A stretch of DNA of 28,774 nucleotides from Candidatus Pelagibacter sp. Lineage in GTDB: Bacteria > Pseudomonadota > Alphaproteobacteria > Pelagibacterales > Pelagibacteraceae. Shown here in pieces: positions 1-11,183 of the stretch (positions are counted from its first letter, which is position 1; every line of letters starts with the position of its first letter). The position numbers were made by a program, and so were the translations under genes. Where the stretch lies: NCBI GenBank assembly GCA_013204495.1, contig JABMNQ010000053.1:1-28774 (forward strand), given 5' to 3'. The notes under the pieces were generated by a model. The model did not search any database. It was not told where the DNA came from and saw only the letters and a list, made by a program, of their open reading frames with translations.

Positions 1-393
1 GAAAAAGGATTGGTTGTTCCCGTATTAAGAGATGCAGACGAACTGTCATTTGCGGACATTGAAAAAAATATAAAAATAATTTCAGAAAAAGCACGTGATG
101 GTAAATTAACAATTGAAGATCTGCAGGGTGGCACTTTTACAATAAGTAATGGTGGAGTTTATGGCTCAATGCTATCAACACCAATATTAAATTTACCTCA
201 ATCAGGAGTATTGGGAATGCATAATATAGTTGAAAGACCAGTAGTAGTAGATGGTGAGATTAAAATAAGACCAATAATGTATCTTGCATTATCTTATGAC
301 CATAGAATTATAGATGGAAAAGAATCAGTATCATTCTTAAAAATGGTTAAGGAAAACTTAGAAGATCCAAGAAGGTTATTTTTAAATATTTAA
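1..393 (+). CDS. sucB: 2-oxoglutarate dehydrogenase E2 component (dihydrolipoyl succinyltransferase), 3' part
   Basis: Only the C-terminal part of the catalytic acyltransferase domain is present; the reading frame is open from base 1, so the gene starts outside the window. The E2 core transfers succinyl groups from lipoamide to CoA in the 2-oxoglutarate dehydrogenase complex of the TCA cycle. The active-site signature DHRIIDG is visible about 30 residues before the end. The terminal sequence [13 protein letters not shown] resembles SucB rather than pyruvate dehydrogenase E2. The lipoyl and E1/E3-binding domains are not visible. The stop codon is directly followed by the ATG of lpdA, so E2 and E3 are translated from one message. 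The E2 type (succinyl, not acetyl) is inferred from the C-terminal pattern. Confidence 0.93.
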   Translation, partial: EKGLVVPVLRDADELSFADIEKNIKIISEKARDGKLTIEDLQGGTFTISNGGVYGSMLSTPILNLPQSGVLGMHNIVERPVVVDGEIKIRPIMYLALSYDHRIIDGKESVSFLKMVKENLEDPRRLFLNI

Positions 394-1794
394 ATGTCAG
401 ATAAATTTCAAGCAGTTGTAATAGGTGGTGGTCCAGGTGGATACGTATGTGCAATAAGACTAGCTCAATTAGGTTTTAAAACTGCATGCATCGAATCTAG
501 GGGAGCATTGGGTGGAACTTGTTTAAATGTTGGCTGCATACCCTCTAAAAATTTACTTAATATTTCAGAAAATTATCACAAAGCTCAAAATTTTTCTAAA
601 CTTGGAATTGAGGTTGGTGAGGTAAAACTTAATCTTCAAAAAATGATGCAAAATAAGGATAAAGCAGTAACAATTTTAACTAAGGGCATAGAGTTTTTAT
701 TTAAAAAAAATAAGATTACATATTTTAAAGGGGCTGGCAGTTTTAAATCTGCAAATACAATTTCAATATTGGATAATCAAAAAAAAGAAACTATAATTGA
801 AACAGAAAAAACAATAATTAGCACTGGGTCCGTTCCAGTTTCATTACCAGGAATTGAATTCGATGAAAAAATAATTGTATCTTCAACTGGAGCATTAACT
901 TTACAAGCTGTACCAAAAAAAATGGTTGTAGTTGGTGGAGGCTATATAGGGTTAGAGTTGGGTTCAGTTTGGTCAAGATTAGGCGCAGAAGTGCATGTAG
1001 TTGAATTTTTAGAGCATATTACACCAGGGATGGATCGAGAAGTATCAACAGAGTTTATGAAAATTTTAAAGAAACAGGGAATAAATTTCCATATGCAAAC
1101 TAAAGTAGAGGGAATTAAAAAGAATACTAATGGAGCTATAGTCTCAACGTCTGACAAAGACGGAAAAAAAGTCGATTTTGATTGTGATGTGGTTCTTATA
1201 TCCGTTGGTAGAAAACCCAACACAACCAATTTAAATTTAGAAGCAATTGGCGTTGAATTAGATGAAAAGAAAAGAATTAAAACTGACAAAGCATTTCAAA
1301 CAAACATTAAGAACGTATATGCTATTGGAGATGTAATTGAAGGACCGATGTTAGCTCACAAAGCTGAAGACGAAGGTATTGCAGTTGCAGAAAATATCGC
1401 AGGACAATCAGGACATGTTAATTATGATATTATCCCTGGAGTTGTTTATACAACGCCGGAAGTTGCTTCAATTGGTAAAACAGAAGAACAATTAAAAGAA
1501 GCAAATATTAAATATAAAATTGGTAAATTTTATTTTATGGCAAATTCAAGAGCCAAAGCAATTGATGAAGCCGAAGGCTTTGTTAAAATTCTAGCTGATG
1601 AAAAAACAGATAGAGTTTTAGGGGCACATATTATTGGACCTCATGCCGGCGAACTAATTGGAGAAATTGGAGTTGCAATGGAGTTTGGTGCTAGCGCTGA
1701 AGATATCGCAAGAACATGTCATGCACACCCAACATTTTCTGAAGCAGTAAAAGAAGCAGCGTTATCAGTAGATAAAAGAGCAATACACTCTTAA
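394..1794 (+). CDS. lpdA: dihydrolipoyl dehydrogenase (E3)
   Basis: A 466-residue flavoprotein that reoxidises dihydrolipoamide with NAD+, serving the 2-oxoglutarate dehydrogenase complex and probably others (pyruvate dehydrogenase, glycine cleavage). The N-terminal FAD fingerprint GGGPGG is at residues 11-16. The redox-active disulfide motif GGTCLNVGCIPSK places Cys43 and Cys48. A second Rossmann fingerprint, GGGYIGLELG, binds NAD, and the C-terminal HAHPTFSEA carries the catalytic His of the dimer partner. Length is normal for the family. It begins at the ATG abutting the sucB stop codon, which indicates translational coupling. Nothing is missing or truncated. Confidence 0.97.
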   Translation: MSDKFQAVVIGGGPGGYVCAIRLAQLGFKTACIESRGALGGTCLNVGCIPSKNLLNISENYHKAQNFSKLGIEVGEVKLNLQKMMQNKDKAVTILTKGIEFLFKKNKITYFKGAGSFKSANTISILDNQKKETIIETEKTIISTGSVPVSLPGIEFDEKIIVSSTGALTLQAVPKKMVVVGGGYIGLELGSVWSRLGAEVHVVEFLEHITPGMDREVSTEFMKILKKQGINFHMQTKVEGIKKNTNGAIVSTSDKDGKKVDFDCDVVLISVGRKPNTTNLNLEAIGVELDEKKRIKTDKAFQTNIKNVYAIGDVIEGPMLAHKAEDEGIAVAENIAGQSGHVNYDIIPGVVYTTPEVASIGKTEEQLKEANIKYKIGKFYFMANSRAKAIDEAEGFVKILADEKTDRVLGAHIIGPHAGELIGEIGVAMEFGASAEDIARTCHAHPTFSEAVKEAALSVDKRAIHS

Positions 1795-1816
1795 AATATT
1801 TTCATATTATAAAGAT

Positions 1817-3772
1817 ATGAAAGTACCGATTCTTATACCAAATATTTTTAATCATCCCTTTACCTATAATTCTGATTTAAATTTAAAAGTTGGAGATTAT
1901 GTGGTGGTACCTTTCGGTAAGTCTGAAGTTACAGGGGTAGTGTGGGATGACTTTGAAAAAAAAACAAATAAAAATTTTGCAATTAAAAAAGTTTTAAGAA
2001 AATTAGATGTGCCATCTCTGAAAAATAATACAATTAAATTCTTAAACTGGTTTTCTGAATACAATATGACCCCAAAAGGTATGGCATTAAAATTGTTATT
2101 ATTAAGTAGTGGTGCAGTAGAGAGGTTACCAATTGAAGTCTATGAGCCATTCAAAATTGATATCAAAGAAAACGAAATAAAACTTTCTAAAGAGCAAAAA
2201 GATTCATTAAAAAAAATGAATGTATTAAATCAAAAATTTAGAGTTCATGTTTTACAAGGAACTACCGGCTCCGGTAAAACCATGGTTTATTTTGAGGCTT
2301 TAAAAGAGATAATTAGTAAGGGTTTTCAAGGCTTAATTCTATTACCTGAAATTGGATTAACAGGACAATTTCAAAATAAGTTTGTAGAATTTTTTGGCTT
2401 TAAGCCAGCTGTATGGCATTCAGGAATTACAAAAAAAATTAAAGAAATAATATGGAGTGGTATTGCCAATGATAAAATAAAAGTTGTAATCGGTGCTAGG
2501 TCTTCATTATTTCTACCTTTTAAAAAATTGGGACTAATTATTGTTGATGAGGAACATGATCAATCTTACAAACAAGATGAGGGAGTAACTTATAATGCTA
2601 GAGACATGGCTATTTCTAGAGGCTCGTTTGAAAATATACCTGTAAATTTAATTACAGCCGTTCCATCTATTGAAACTTATGACAATATTAAAAAAGGTAA
2701 ATATAGTTTATCAAAACTTAATCAAAGATACTTAAATGCATCTTTACCTAATTACGAAATAATTAATCTTAATAATTCAAAATTAGAATCTCAATCATGG
2801 ATATCAAAAGAAATAATAGAAAAAGTAAATTTTCATCTTGAAAAAGAAGACCAAGTTTTATTTTTCTTAAATCGAAGAGGTTTTTCTCCCCATGTTTTAT
2901 GTAAAAAATGTTTTAATAGTTATTCTTGTCCACACTGCTCAATAAACTTAGTTTATCATAAGAATAAAAATAATTTATTGTGTCATTATTGTGGGTACAA
3001 AGCGTTATTAGATAGGGATTGTTTAAAAGAAGGAAAGTGCGATTTTATTTTTAGTGGACCTGGTGTGGAAAGAATATCTGAAGAAGTAAAAAAAAACTTT
3101 CCAACAAAAAATACTATAATTTTTTCTAGCGATACTATGAATAAAAAAAGTTCATCAGACATATTAGATAAGATTATAAATAATAAAATTCAAATTTTAA
3201 TTGGTACTCAATTAATATCTAAAGGTTTTCATTTTCCAAATTTAAATTGTATTGTTGTGGTTGATATTGATTTATCGTCACAAGGCCATGATTTACGAGG
3301 GGCAGAAAAAAATTTACAATTATATCACCAACTTTCAGGTAGAGCAGGGAGAACAGGAAAGCCGGCAACTGTTTATTTCCAAACCTACAATTTAAATACT
3401 AAAATGATTTCTGATATTACAAATAAGGATCCTAATATATTTTTAGATAAAGAACTTGAAATTAGAAGAGAAAATAACCTTCCACCTTTTCAAAGATTTA
3501 TTGCTTTAATAATTACTGGTAGCAACGAAAGAGAGCTTGAAAAAGAAGCTTATAAGTTTAAAAATTTTATTGAGAGCTCAGTTCAGGGAAAGGTATTGGG
3601 TCCTGTGAATGCCCCTATATTTAGACTTAAAAGAAAATTTAGAGTGAGATTGCTAATTAGAGGCCAAAAATCACTTAATGTACAAAATTCACTGTCTAAA
3701 ATCATAGAAAAATTCAAATTTCCAAGTGGAATTAAACTAACAGTTGATGTTGACCCAATAAACTTCAATTAA
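1817..3772 (+). CDS. priA: primosomal protein N' (replication restart helicase PriA)
   Basis: A superfamily 2 DNA helicase that recognises stalled or collapsed forks and reloads the replisome. It has 651 residues, at the short end of the family. The N-terminal DNA-binding part precedes Walker A GTTGSGKT (residues 148-155) and the Walker B DEEH box (244-247). The zinc-binding insertion is complete, with paired cysteines in CKKC, CPHC, CHYC and a final C-x6-C. Helicase motifs V and VI are visible as GTQLISKGFHFPN and QLSGRAGRTG. The usual SATPS motif III is changed to AVPS. It lies 22 bases after lpdA and just upstream of atpH; priA beside atpHAGDC is common in alphaproteobacteria. Confidence 0.96.
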   Translation: MKVPILIPNIFNHPFTYNSDLNLKVGDYVVVPFGKSEVTGVVWDDFEKKTNKNFAIKKVLRKLDVPSLKNNTIKFLNWFSEYNMTPKGMALKLLLLSSGAVERLPIEVYEPFKIDIKENEIKLSKEQKDSLKKMNVLNQKFRVHVLQGTTGSGKTMVYFEALKEIISKGFQGLILLPEIGLTGQFQNKFVEFFGFKPAVWHSGITKKIKEIIWSGIANDKIKVVIGARSSLFLPFKKLGLIIVDEEHDQSYKQDEGVTYNARDMAISRGSFENIPVNLITAVPSIETYDNIKKGKYSLSKLNQRYLNASLPNYEIINLNNSKLESQSWISKEIIEKVNFHLEKEDQVLFFLNRRGFSPHVLCKKCFNSYSCPHCSINLVYHKNKNNLLCHYCGYKALLDRDCLKEGKCDFIFSGPGVERISEEVKKNFPTKNTIIFSSDTMNKKSSSDILDKIINNKIQILIGTQLISKGFHFPNLNCIVVVDIDLSSQGHDLRGAEKNLQLYHQLSGRAGRTGKPATVYFQTYNLNTKMISDITNKDPNIFLDKELEIRRENNLPPFQRFIALIITGSNERELEKEAYKFKNFIESSVQGKVLGPVNAPIFRLKRKFRVRLLIRGQKSLNVQNSLSKIIEKFKFPSGIKLTVDVDPINFN

Positions 3773-3882
3773 CAATGAAAAAGAGCAACTTTGGACAAGT
3801 GTGTTACTTGAAGAGATTGTACTCTTATGCTAATTAGAGTTAAATTTTTTTAAATCTTCAATAATTTATAAGGAATAAGAAA
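3773..3882 (+). promoter_or_regulatory. priA-atpH gap: structured leader, probable atp operon control region
   Basis: This 110-base gap is long for the window and precedes the ATP synthase operon. It holds two back-to-back inverted repeats: CAAGT (3796-3800)/ACTTG (3806-3810) and AAGAG (3811-3815)/CTCTT (3822-3826). A third pairing, ACTCT (3821-3825)/AGAGT (3836-3840), excludes the second. A weak promoter candidate is TTGAAG (3808-3813), 17 bases, TAATTA with an upstream TG (extended -10 style). AAGGA at 3870-3874 is a plausible ribosome binding site for the TTG start of atpH. I see no convincing consensus promoter, so the role is inferred from position. Confidence 0.35.
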
Positions 3883-4440
3883 TTGAGTAAAAATAAAGGT
3901 TTTTCAGAAACATCTGCTGATAGGTATTCTCTAGCTCTCTATGAGTTAGCTTTAGAAAATAATATACTTACTGAAGTAGAGGAACACTCGACTTCAATAA
4001 TCAACTTAATTTCTGTTAATGATGATTTTAAATCATTAATTCAGGATCCAACTAATAAAAAAGAAGAGCAGCTTAATGCTTTAAATAAAATTTCTGAACA
4101 ATGTAATTTAAATGAATTATTAACTAAGTTCTTAGGGTTTTTAATTTCTAAAAGAAGATTTTTTTATGTTGATAAAATTTTAAAAAGTTTTGTTGAAACA
4201 TGCTCTATTAAAAGAGGGGAGTTAAAAGCCGAGTTAATATCTGCAAAAACTCTTAATGAAAGCGAAATTAATACTATAAAAGATGATTTAACAAAAAACT
4301 TTAGTTCTAAAATAAAATTAAACTACAAACATGATGCAAGTTTAATTGGAGGTTTGATTGTGCAGGTAGGAAGCACAATGGTGGACACTTCCATTAAAAA
4401 TAAATTACAACAAATCGAAAATAGGATGATAGAGGCATAA
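3883..4440 (+). CDS. atpH: F1F0 ATP synthase delta subunit
   Basis: The delta subunit (OSCP homologue) tethers the peripheral stalk to the top of F1. At 185 residues it has normal length. The N-terminal helical domain contains YSLALYELALENN, matching the family's conserved start, and the C-terminal part has LIGGLIVQVGSTMVDTSIKNKL, the family signature. The start is TTG, preceded at suitable distance by AAGGA; no ATG or GTG is better placed. The stop codon abuts the ATG of atpA. It is the first gene of atpHAGDC. The F0 genes are not in the window, consistent with the split atp operons of alphaproteobacteria. Confidence 0.95.
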   Translation: MSKNKGFSETSADRYSLALYELALENNILTEVEEHSTSIINLISVNDDFKSLIQDPTNKKEEQLNALNKISEQCNLNELLTKFLGFLISKRRFFYVDKILKSFVETCSIKRGELKAELISAKTLNESEINTIKDDLTKNFSSKIKLNYKHDASLIGGLIVQVGSTMVDTSIKNKLQQIENRMIEA

Positions 4441-5976
4441 ATGGATATAAACCCATCAGAAGTAACAAAGATATTAAAAGAACAAATTAAAAAATTTGGT
4501 GATAAAGTAGAAGTAACTGAGGTTGGTCAAGTTTTATCAGTTGGAGACGGTATTGCCAGAGTATATGGATTAGATAATGTTCAAGCTGGAGAGATGGTAG
4601 AATTTTCTGATGGATCAAAGGGAATGGCTTTAAACTTGGAAAGTGAGAATGTTGGAGTTGTAATTTTTGGTGATGATAGCAAAATTAAGGAAGGTGATGT
4701 TGTTAAAAGAACAGGAAATATTGTTGATGCACCTGTTGGAAAAGAATTATTGGGAAGAGTTGTTGATGGATTGGGAAATCCAATTGATGGCAAAGGTGCT
4801 TTAGATAAAGCAACCAAAAGAAATAGAGTTGAAGTAAAGGCTCCAGGAATTATTCCAAGACAGTCTGTTAGTGAGCCAATGCAAACAGGTTTAAAATCAA
4901 TTGATAGTTTAGTGCCAGTTGGAAGAGGTCAGCGTGAATTAATTATTGGTGACAGACAAACTGGGAAAACTGCTGTTGCAATTGATGCAATCATTAACCA
5001 AAAAAAAATTAATGAATCTGCTGATGAAAAGCAAAAACTTTATTGTATCTATGTAGCTATAGGTCAAAAAAGATCTACTGTTAGGCAAATTCAAAAAACT
5101 TTGGAAGAAGCTGGTGCAATGGAATATACAACAATTGTAGCTGCTACTGCTTCAGATGCGGCCCCACTTCAGTTTTTAGCACCATATACTGGTTGTACTA
5201 TGGGTGAATACTATAGAGACAATGGTATGCATGCATTAATTATTTATGATGATTTATCTAAACAGGCTGTAGCTTATAGACAGATGTCACTTTTATTAAG
5301 AAGACCCCCAGGAAGAGAAGCTTATCCTGGAGATGTTTTTTATTTGCATAGTAGATTACTTGAAAGAGCTGCAAAACTTAGTGATGAACATGGTGGAGGA
5401 TCATTAACTGCTCTTCCAATAATTGAAACACAAGGTGGTGATGTATCGGCATTTATTCCAACTAACGTAATCTCTATTACTGATGGGCAAATATTTCTTG
5501 AAACAGATTTATTTAACCAAGGAATTAGACCAGCGATCAACGTTGGTTTATCAGTTTCTAGAGTTGGATCTGCAGCACAAACAAAAGCAATGAAAAAAGT
5601 TTCTGGATCTATGAAACTCGAGTTAGCTCAATATAGAGAAATGGCTGCCTTTGCACAGTTTGGCTCTGATCTAGACGCATCTACGCAAAAACTTTTAAAT
5701 AGAGGTTCAAAGTTAACTGAACTTTTAAAACAAAAACAATATTCTCCAATGACAGTTGCAGAACAAGTAATTTCCGTTTTTTGTGGGGTTAAAGGTTATT
5801 TGGATGATGTAGAGCTTAAGGATATCGCTGAGTTTGAAACTAAAATTATAGATAAATGTAAATCTGAAAAATCAGAAATTATAGAATCTATTTTAAGTAC
5901 TGGAAAACTTGATGATGATAATGAAAAACTATTAATTGAAGCAATAACAGAACTTAAGAAAAATTTTAATTCATAA
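4441..5976 (+). CDS. atpA: F1F0 ATP synthase alpha subunit
   Basis: The 511-residue non-catalytic nucleotide-binding subunit of the F1 hexamer, working with beta in ATP synthesis. Walker A GDRQTGKT is at residues 170-177. The segment around [24 protein letters not shown] is the family signature, and [12 protein letters not shown] near residues 375-385 carries the arginine finger that reaches the beta active site. Length is normal. The ATG directly follows the atpH stop, so the two are probably coupled. The conserved fold and all key motifs are intact. Confidence 0.98.
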   Translation: MDINPSEVTKILKEQIKKFGDKVEVTEVGQVLSVGDGIARVYGLDNVQAGEMVEFSDGSKGMALNLESENVGVVIFGDDSKIKEGDVVKRTGNIVDAPVGKELLGRVVDGLGNPIDGKGALDKATKRNRVEVKAPGIIPRQSVSEPMQTGLKSIDSLVPVGRGQRELIIGDRQTGKTAVAIDAIINQKKINESADEKQKLYCIYVAIGQKRSTVRQIQKTLEEAGAMEYTTIVAATASDAAPLQFLAPYTGCTMGEYYRDNGMHALIIYDDLSKQAVAYRQMSLLLRRPPGREAYPGDVFYLHSRLLERAAKLSDEHGGGSLTALPIIETQGGDVSAFIPTNVISITDGQIFLETDLFNQGIRPAINVGLSVSRVGSAAQTKAMKKVSGSMKLELAQYREMAAFAQFGSDLDASTQKLLNRGSKLTELLKQKQYSPMTVAEQVISVFCGVKGYLDDVELKDIAEFETKIIDKCKSEKSEIIESILSTGKLDDDNEKLLIEAITELKKNFNS

Positions 5977-5979
5977 AAT

Positions 5980-8275
<2,296 letters not shown>

Positions 8276-8276
<1 letters not shown>

Positions 8277-8668
8277 TGAGTGAAGAGTTTAAAGTAGAAA
8301 TAGTAAATCCTGAACAGTCTTTTTTATTAAAAGAAGATGTAACAGAAATTATTATTCCAGCTTTTGAGGGTGAAATGGGAATTTTAAAAGATCATATTCC
8401 AATTATTTCTTTTTTAAAGCCTGGCTTAATTAAAATTTCATCAAAATCAGGAGAAGAAGACTATTATGTTGAAGATGGGATTGTTGAATTTAAAAATAAT
8501 TGTTTATCTATTTTAACTAGTTCTATTTTTAATATTAAAGATGTTAATAAAGATAAAGTTAACGAATTACTCAAAGAAGCAGAAGAACATTCAAAAAATA
8601 GTGAAATTACAGATCAAAATAAATACTTAGTTGACCAAAAAATTGACATTTTAAAAACTATAAATTAG
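8276..8668 (+). CDS. atpC: F1F0 ATP synthase epsilon subunit
   Basis: The 130-residue epsilon subunit binds gamma and restrains ATP hydrolysis. The N-terminal beta-sandwich is recognisable from FKVEIVNPEQSFLLKEDV, PAFEGEMGILKDHIPIISFLKPG and the following YYVEDGIVEFKNNCLSIL. The C-terminal helical part is present but diverged. It starts at the ATG overlapping the atpD stop by one base. The 3' end overlaps the convergent rppH gene by 11 bases (8658-8668), and there is no hairpin-type terminator between them. Confidence 0.92.
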
Positions 8669-9137
8669 TAATTTCTTTTACTTTTTTTTTAACCTTTTCG
8701 TATACATGTAGTTTAAAATCTACAACTAATTCAGTGATATTTTCAAGGTCAATCCATTTCCATTCACAGAATTCTGGATGTTTAGTTTTAATATTAATTT
8801 CATTATCTAGCCCTAAAAACCTCATTACAAACCATTTTTGATCTTGGCCTCGATATTTACCTTCCCAAATAATACCTAATAAGTTTTTTGGTAATTCATA
8901 AGAAATTAATCCATCAAGTTCTTTAATTAGCTCAACATTTTTTATACTAGTTTCTTCTTCTAGCTCTCTGTAAGCAGCAGCCAAGTAGTCTTCACCTTTA
9001 TCAACACCACCTTGGGGCATTTGCCAGAAATTTTTTTGGTTATCTATTCTTTTTGCAACAAAGACCTTATTATCTTTGTTTAAGACAACAATTCCAATAC
9101 CACTTCTAAGAGGTAGATTCACATTGTTACCTGTCAT
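8658..9137 (-). CDS. rppH: RNA pyrophosphohydrolase (Nudix hydrolase, RppH type)
   Basis: A 159-residue Nudix enzyme of the RppH/dinucleoside polyphosphate hydrolase group, which removes pyrophosphate from RNA 5' ends to start mRNA decay. The Nudix box is at residues 43-65 (GGVDKGED...RELEEETSI) and retains the metal-binding glutamates of RELEEE. The family features NFWQMPQGG and, later, FRFLG-like and WKWIDL-type sequences (here MRFLGLDNEI and WKWIDLENI) support RppH over other Nudix enzymes. It starts with ATG directly after the ctpA stop codon and is the last gene of the leftward cluster. The 3' end overlaps atpC by 11 bases. Substrate is inferred from family resemblance. Confidence 0.9.
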   Translation of the reverse strand: MTGNNVNLPLRSGIGIVVLNKDNKVFVAKRIDNQKNFWQMPQGGVDKGEDYLAAAYRELEEETSIKNVELIKELDGLISYELPKNLLGIIWEGKYRGQDQKWFVMRFLGLDNEINIKTKHPEFCEWKWIDLENITELVVDFKLHVYEKVKKKVKEITNL

Positions 9138-10277
9138 TTATCCGTTGAGTAATTTTATTGCAAAATCTAACTGGTTATCAGTTTCTGAATTAATCTTAAA
9201 TTCATCAGAGCTCTCAGTAACTTCTATGTCTGGAGTTATCCCAACCCCTGAAATAGATTTTCCAGATGGAAGGTAATATTTTGCAATTGTTAATCTTATT
9301 GCGCCTTTATTTTTAAGAGGGATTATTGATTGTACTGAGCCTTTTCCATAACTATTTTCACCCAATATAATTGCTCTTTTATGATCTTTTAATGCACCCG
9401 CTACTATTTCTGAAGCCGAAGCTGAACCATAATTAATAAGCACAAGTAAAGTTTTACCATTAATTAAATCACCTTTTTTAGCAAACCATTTTCGATTTTC
9501 AGAAGGCTGTCTACTTCTTGTTGATACAATTTCACCATTTTCTAAAAAAAAATCAGATATTTCAATTGCCTGAGAAAGTAAACCGCCAGGGTTATTTCTT
9601 AGATCTAAAATATATCCTTTTAGATTTTTATTTTTATTTAGTTTTTCAATTTTTTCTTTTATTTGTGTGCTACTATTTTCATTAAAGGAGGTTAATCTTA
9701 TATAACCAATATTATCTTCTAATAGTTCAAATTTAACTGATTGAACTTCAATTATTTCTCTTTTTATATTAAAAATTAATGCTTTTTTTTCACCTCTTCT
9801 TCTAATTGTTATTTCGATGCTAGAGCCAACAGGTCCGCGCATTAATTCAACAGCCTCCATTAAAGATTTTCCTTGAACCTGTGTATTATTAATTTTAACA
9901 ATATAGTCACCAGCTTTTAGACCAGCTTTTGAAGCGGGAGTATCATCTATTGGTGATATTACTTTTACAACACCAGCCTCCATACCAACCTCGATACCTA
10001 GACCACCAAACTCACCACTTGTTTCAGTTTGCATACTTTCAAGACTTTCAGGCGTCATGTAGGCGGAGTAGGGATCTAACGATTGTAGCAAACCATTTAT
10101 AGCAGAATCCATACTTTTTGATTGATCTACTTCATCAACATATTCATCATTTATTTTTTCAAGTACCTCACCAAATAAATCAATTTTTTTATAAATATCA
10201 GAATTATCGGAAAAGCCTTTTTGAAAAATAAATAAAAAAAGTATAATAAAAAAAGAAAGCCTTTTAATTAAAATCAT
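9138..10277 (-). CDS. ctpA: carboxyl-terminal processing protease (S41 family)
   Basis: A 379-residue serine protease acting in the periplasm on unstructured C-termini. A hydrophobic N-terminal segment (about residues 4-22, ending before SDNSD) looks like a signal peptide or anchor. The PDZ domain spans about residues 85-165 (EFGGLGIEVG, AGLKAGDYIVKIN). The protease core has LRNNPGGLL, YGSASASEIVAGAL (catalytic Ser within 285-289) and GKGSVQ with the catalytic Lys at 312. It is somewhat shorter than the roughly 430-450 residues usual in alphaproteobacteria, mainly at the C-terminus. Its ATG overlaps the rsfS stop as ATGA. In related genomes rlmH and an EnvC-like gene lie between rsfS and ctpA; here they are absent. 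Confidence 0.94.
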   Translation of the reverse strand: MILIKRLSFFIILFLFIFQKGFSDNSDIYKKIDLFGEVLEKINDEYVDEVDQSKSMDSAINGLLQSLDPYSAYMTPESLESMQTETSGEFGGLGIEVGMEAGVVKVISPIDDTPASKAGLKAGDYIVKINNTQVQGKSLMEAVELMRGPVGSSIEITIRRRGEKKALIFNIKREIIEVQSVKFELLEDNIGYIRLTSFNENSSTQIKEKIEKLNKNKNLKGYILDLRNNPGGLLSQAIEISDFFLENGEIVSTRSRQPSENRKWFAKKGDLINGKTLLVLINYGSASASEIVAGALKDHKRAIILGENSYGKGSVQSIIPLKNKGAIRLTIAKYYLPSGKSISGVGITPDIEVTESSDEFKINSETDNQLDFAIKLLNG

Positions 10278-10624
10278 ATCAACACTTTTTCTTTAGGAAT
10301 TATCTCTGACCAAATTTTTTCAAGTTCATAAAATCTTCTTTTATCAGGGTGAAATATATGAACAATTAAATCAATACCATCAACCAATTTCCAATCTCCA
10401 CTTTCCTTCCCTTCGATTTTAGAATTTTTAATTCCATTGGCCCTTAATTTTTCTAATACTATTTCTGACAAAGCTTGAATATGTCTAGAAGAAGTTCCGC
10501 TAGCTATGATTAAGTAGTCAGCCATTGAACTTTTATTCTTAAGATCTATGGAGACAATATCTAGGGCTTTATTGGAATCTAGAGTTTCTAATATTAAATT
10601 TTTTAAGTCTGAGTTTTTTTCCAT
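10274..10624 (-). CDS. rsfS: ribosomal silencing factor RsfS
   Basis: A 116-residue member of the RsfS/Iojap family, which binds ribosomal protein uL14 and blocks joining of the 50S and 30S subunits in starvation. Diagnostic stretches are DIVSIDLKNKSSMADYLIIASGTSSRHIQA and the terminal DWKLVDGIDLIVHIFHP, seen here as SSMADYLIIASGTSSRH and WKLVDGIDLIVHIF. I chose the ATG at 10624; a TTG at 10645 overlapping the nadD stop would add seven residues and is possible. AAGG about 12 bases upstream of the ATG is a weak ribosome site. It lies between nadD and ctpA, the conserved order in alphaproteobacteria. Confidence 0.93.
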   Translation of the reverse strand: MEKNSDLKNLILETLDSNKALDIVSIDLKNKSSMADYLIIASGTSSRHIQALSEIVLEKLRANGIKNSKIEGKESGDWKLVDGIDLIVHIFHPDKRRFYELEKIWSEIIPKEKVLI

Positions 10625-10641
10625 TAATACATTTAACCTTA

Positions 10642-11183
10642 TCAAACTTTTCTTAATTGAGAAGATGAAATATTAACCTTTTTAAAATTAATAAATGATA
10701 ATTTTTTTTTATTTACACCGTTAAAGGTGACTGACTTTAAGGATTTAGCTTTATAACCCTGGCGATCGAATACCAAGAGATTGCATTTTTTTACAATAGA
10801 CTTCCATTTGTACCATTCATGAAAATGGATAAGATTGTCAGCACCCATAATGAAATATATTTCAAATTTTTTATCTTTAGCCAGGTAGTTAATAAGATCA
10901 ATAGTTCTATTGGAAGAAATCTTTTCCTCATAAAATTTAATTTTAATAAAATTATTTTTTGCAATTAGCTTTTTTGCAAATTGTATTCTACTTTTTAGAT
11001 TTGATTTACTCACATTTTTAAATGGATTTTGTTTGGTAATTGCCCAAATGACATTTTTTAATTCTAGAATTTTTTTTGCTTGTTTTGAAATTTCTAGATG
11101 ACCTTTGTGAGCAGGATCAAATGTGCCCCCCAATATTCCAATTTTTATTTTTTTGACTTTAGATTATTTTCTAGTTTTGCCAT
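10642..11183 (-). CDS. nadD: nicotinate-nucleotide adenylyltransferase, 5' end apparently frameshifted
   Basis: NadD adenylates nicotinate mononucleotide in NAD synthesis and is normally essential. The body is intact: GILGGTFDPAHKGHL (nucleotidyltransferase GxFDPxHxGH motif), YFIMGADNLIHFHEWYKWK and the C-terminal ISSSQLR (ISSTxIR type). The intact frame runs from 11163 to 10642 but has no ATG or GTG upstream of the motif. A TTG at 11133 lies inside the first beta strand and would delete KIKIGI. An ATG at 11183, overlapping the end of proA, opens MAKLENNLKSKK and then hits TAA; one extra A in the A7 tract (T7 on the + strand, 11148-11154) would join it exactly to KIKIGILGGTF. So a one-base deletion, polymerase slippage, or a rare ATA/ATT start must be assumed. 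Confidence 0.82.

Noticed and set aside
942..1289. 115-codon antisense frame inside lpdA
   Set aside because: Fully opposite a conserved coding region with no upstream signals or family resemblance.
9076..9276. Short forward frame across the rppH-ctpA junction
   Set aside because: Overlaps two real genes on the other strand and has no ribosome site or domain.
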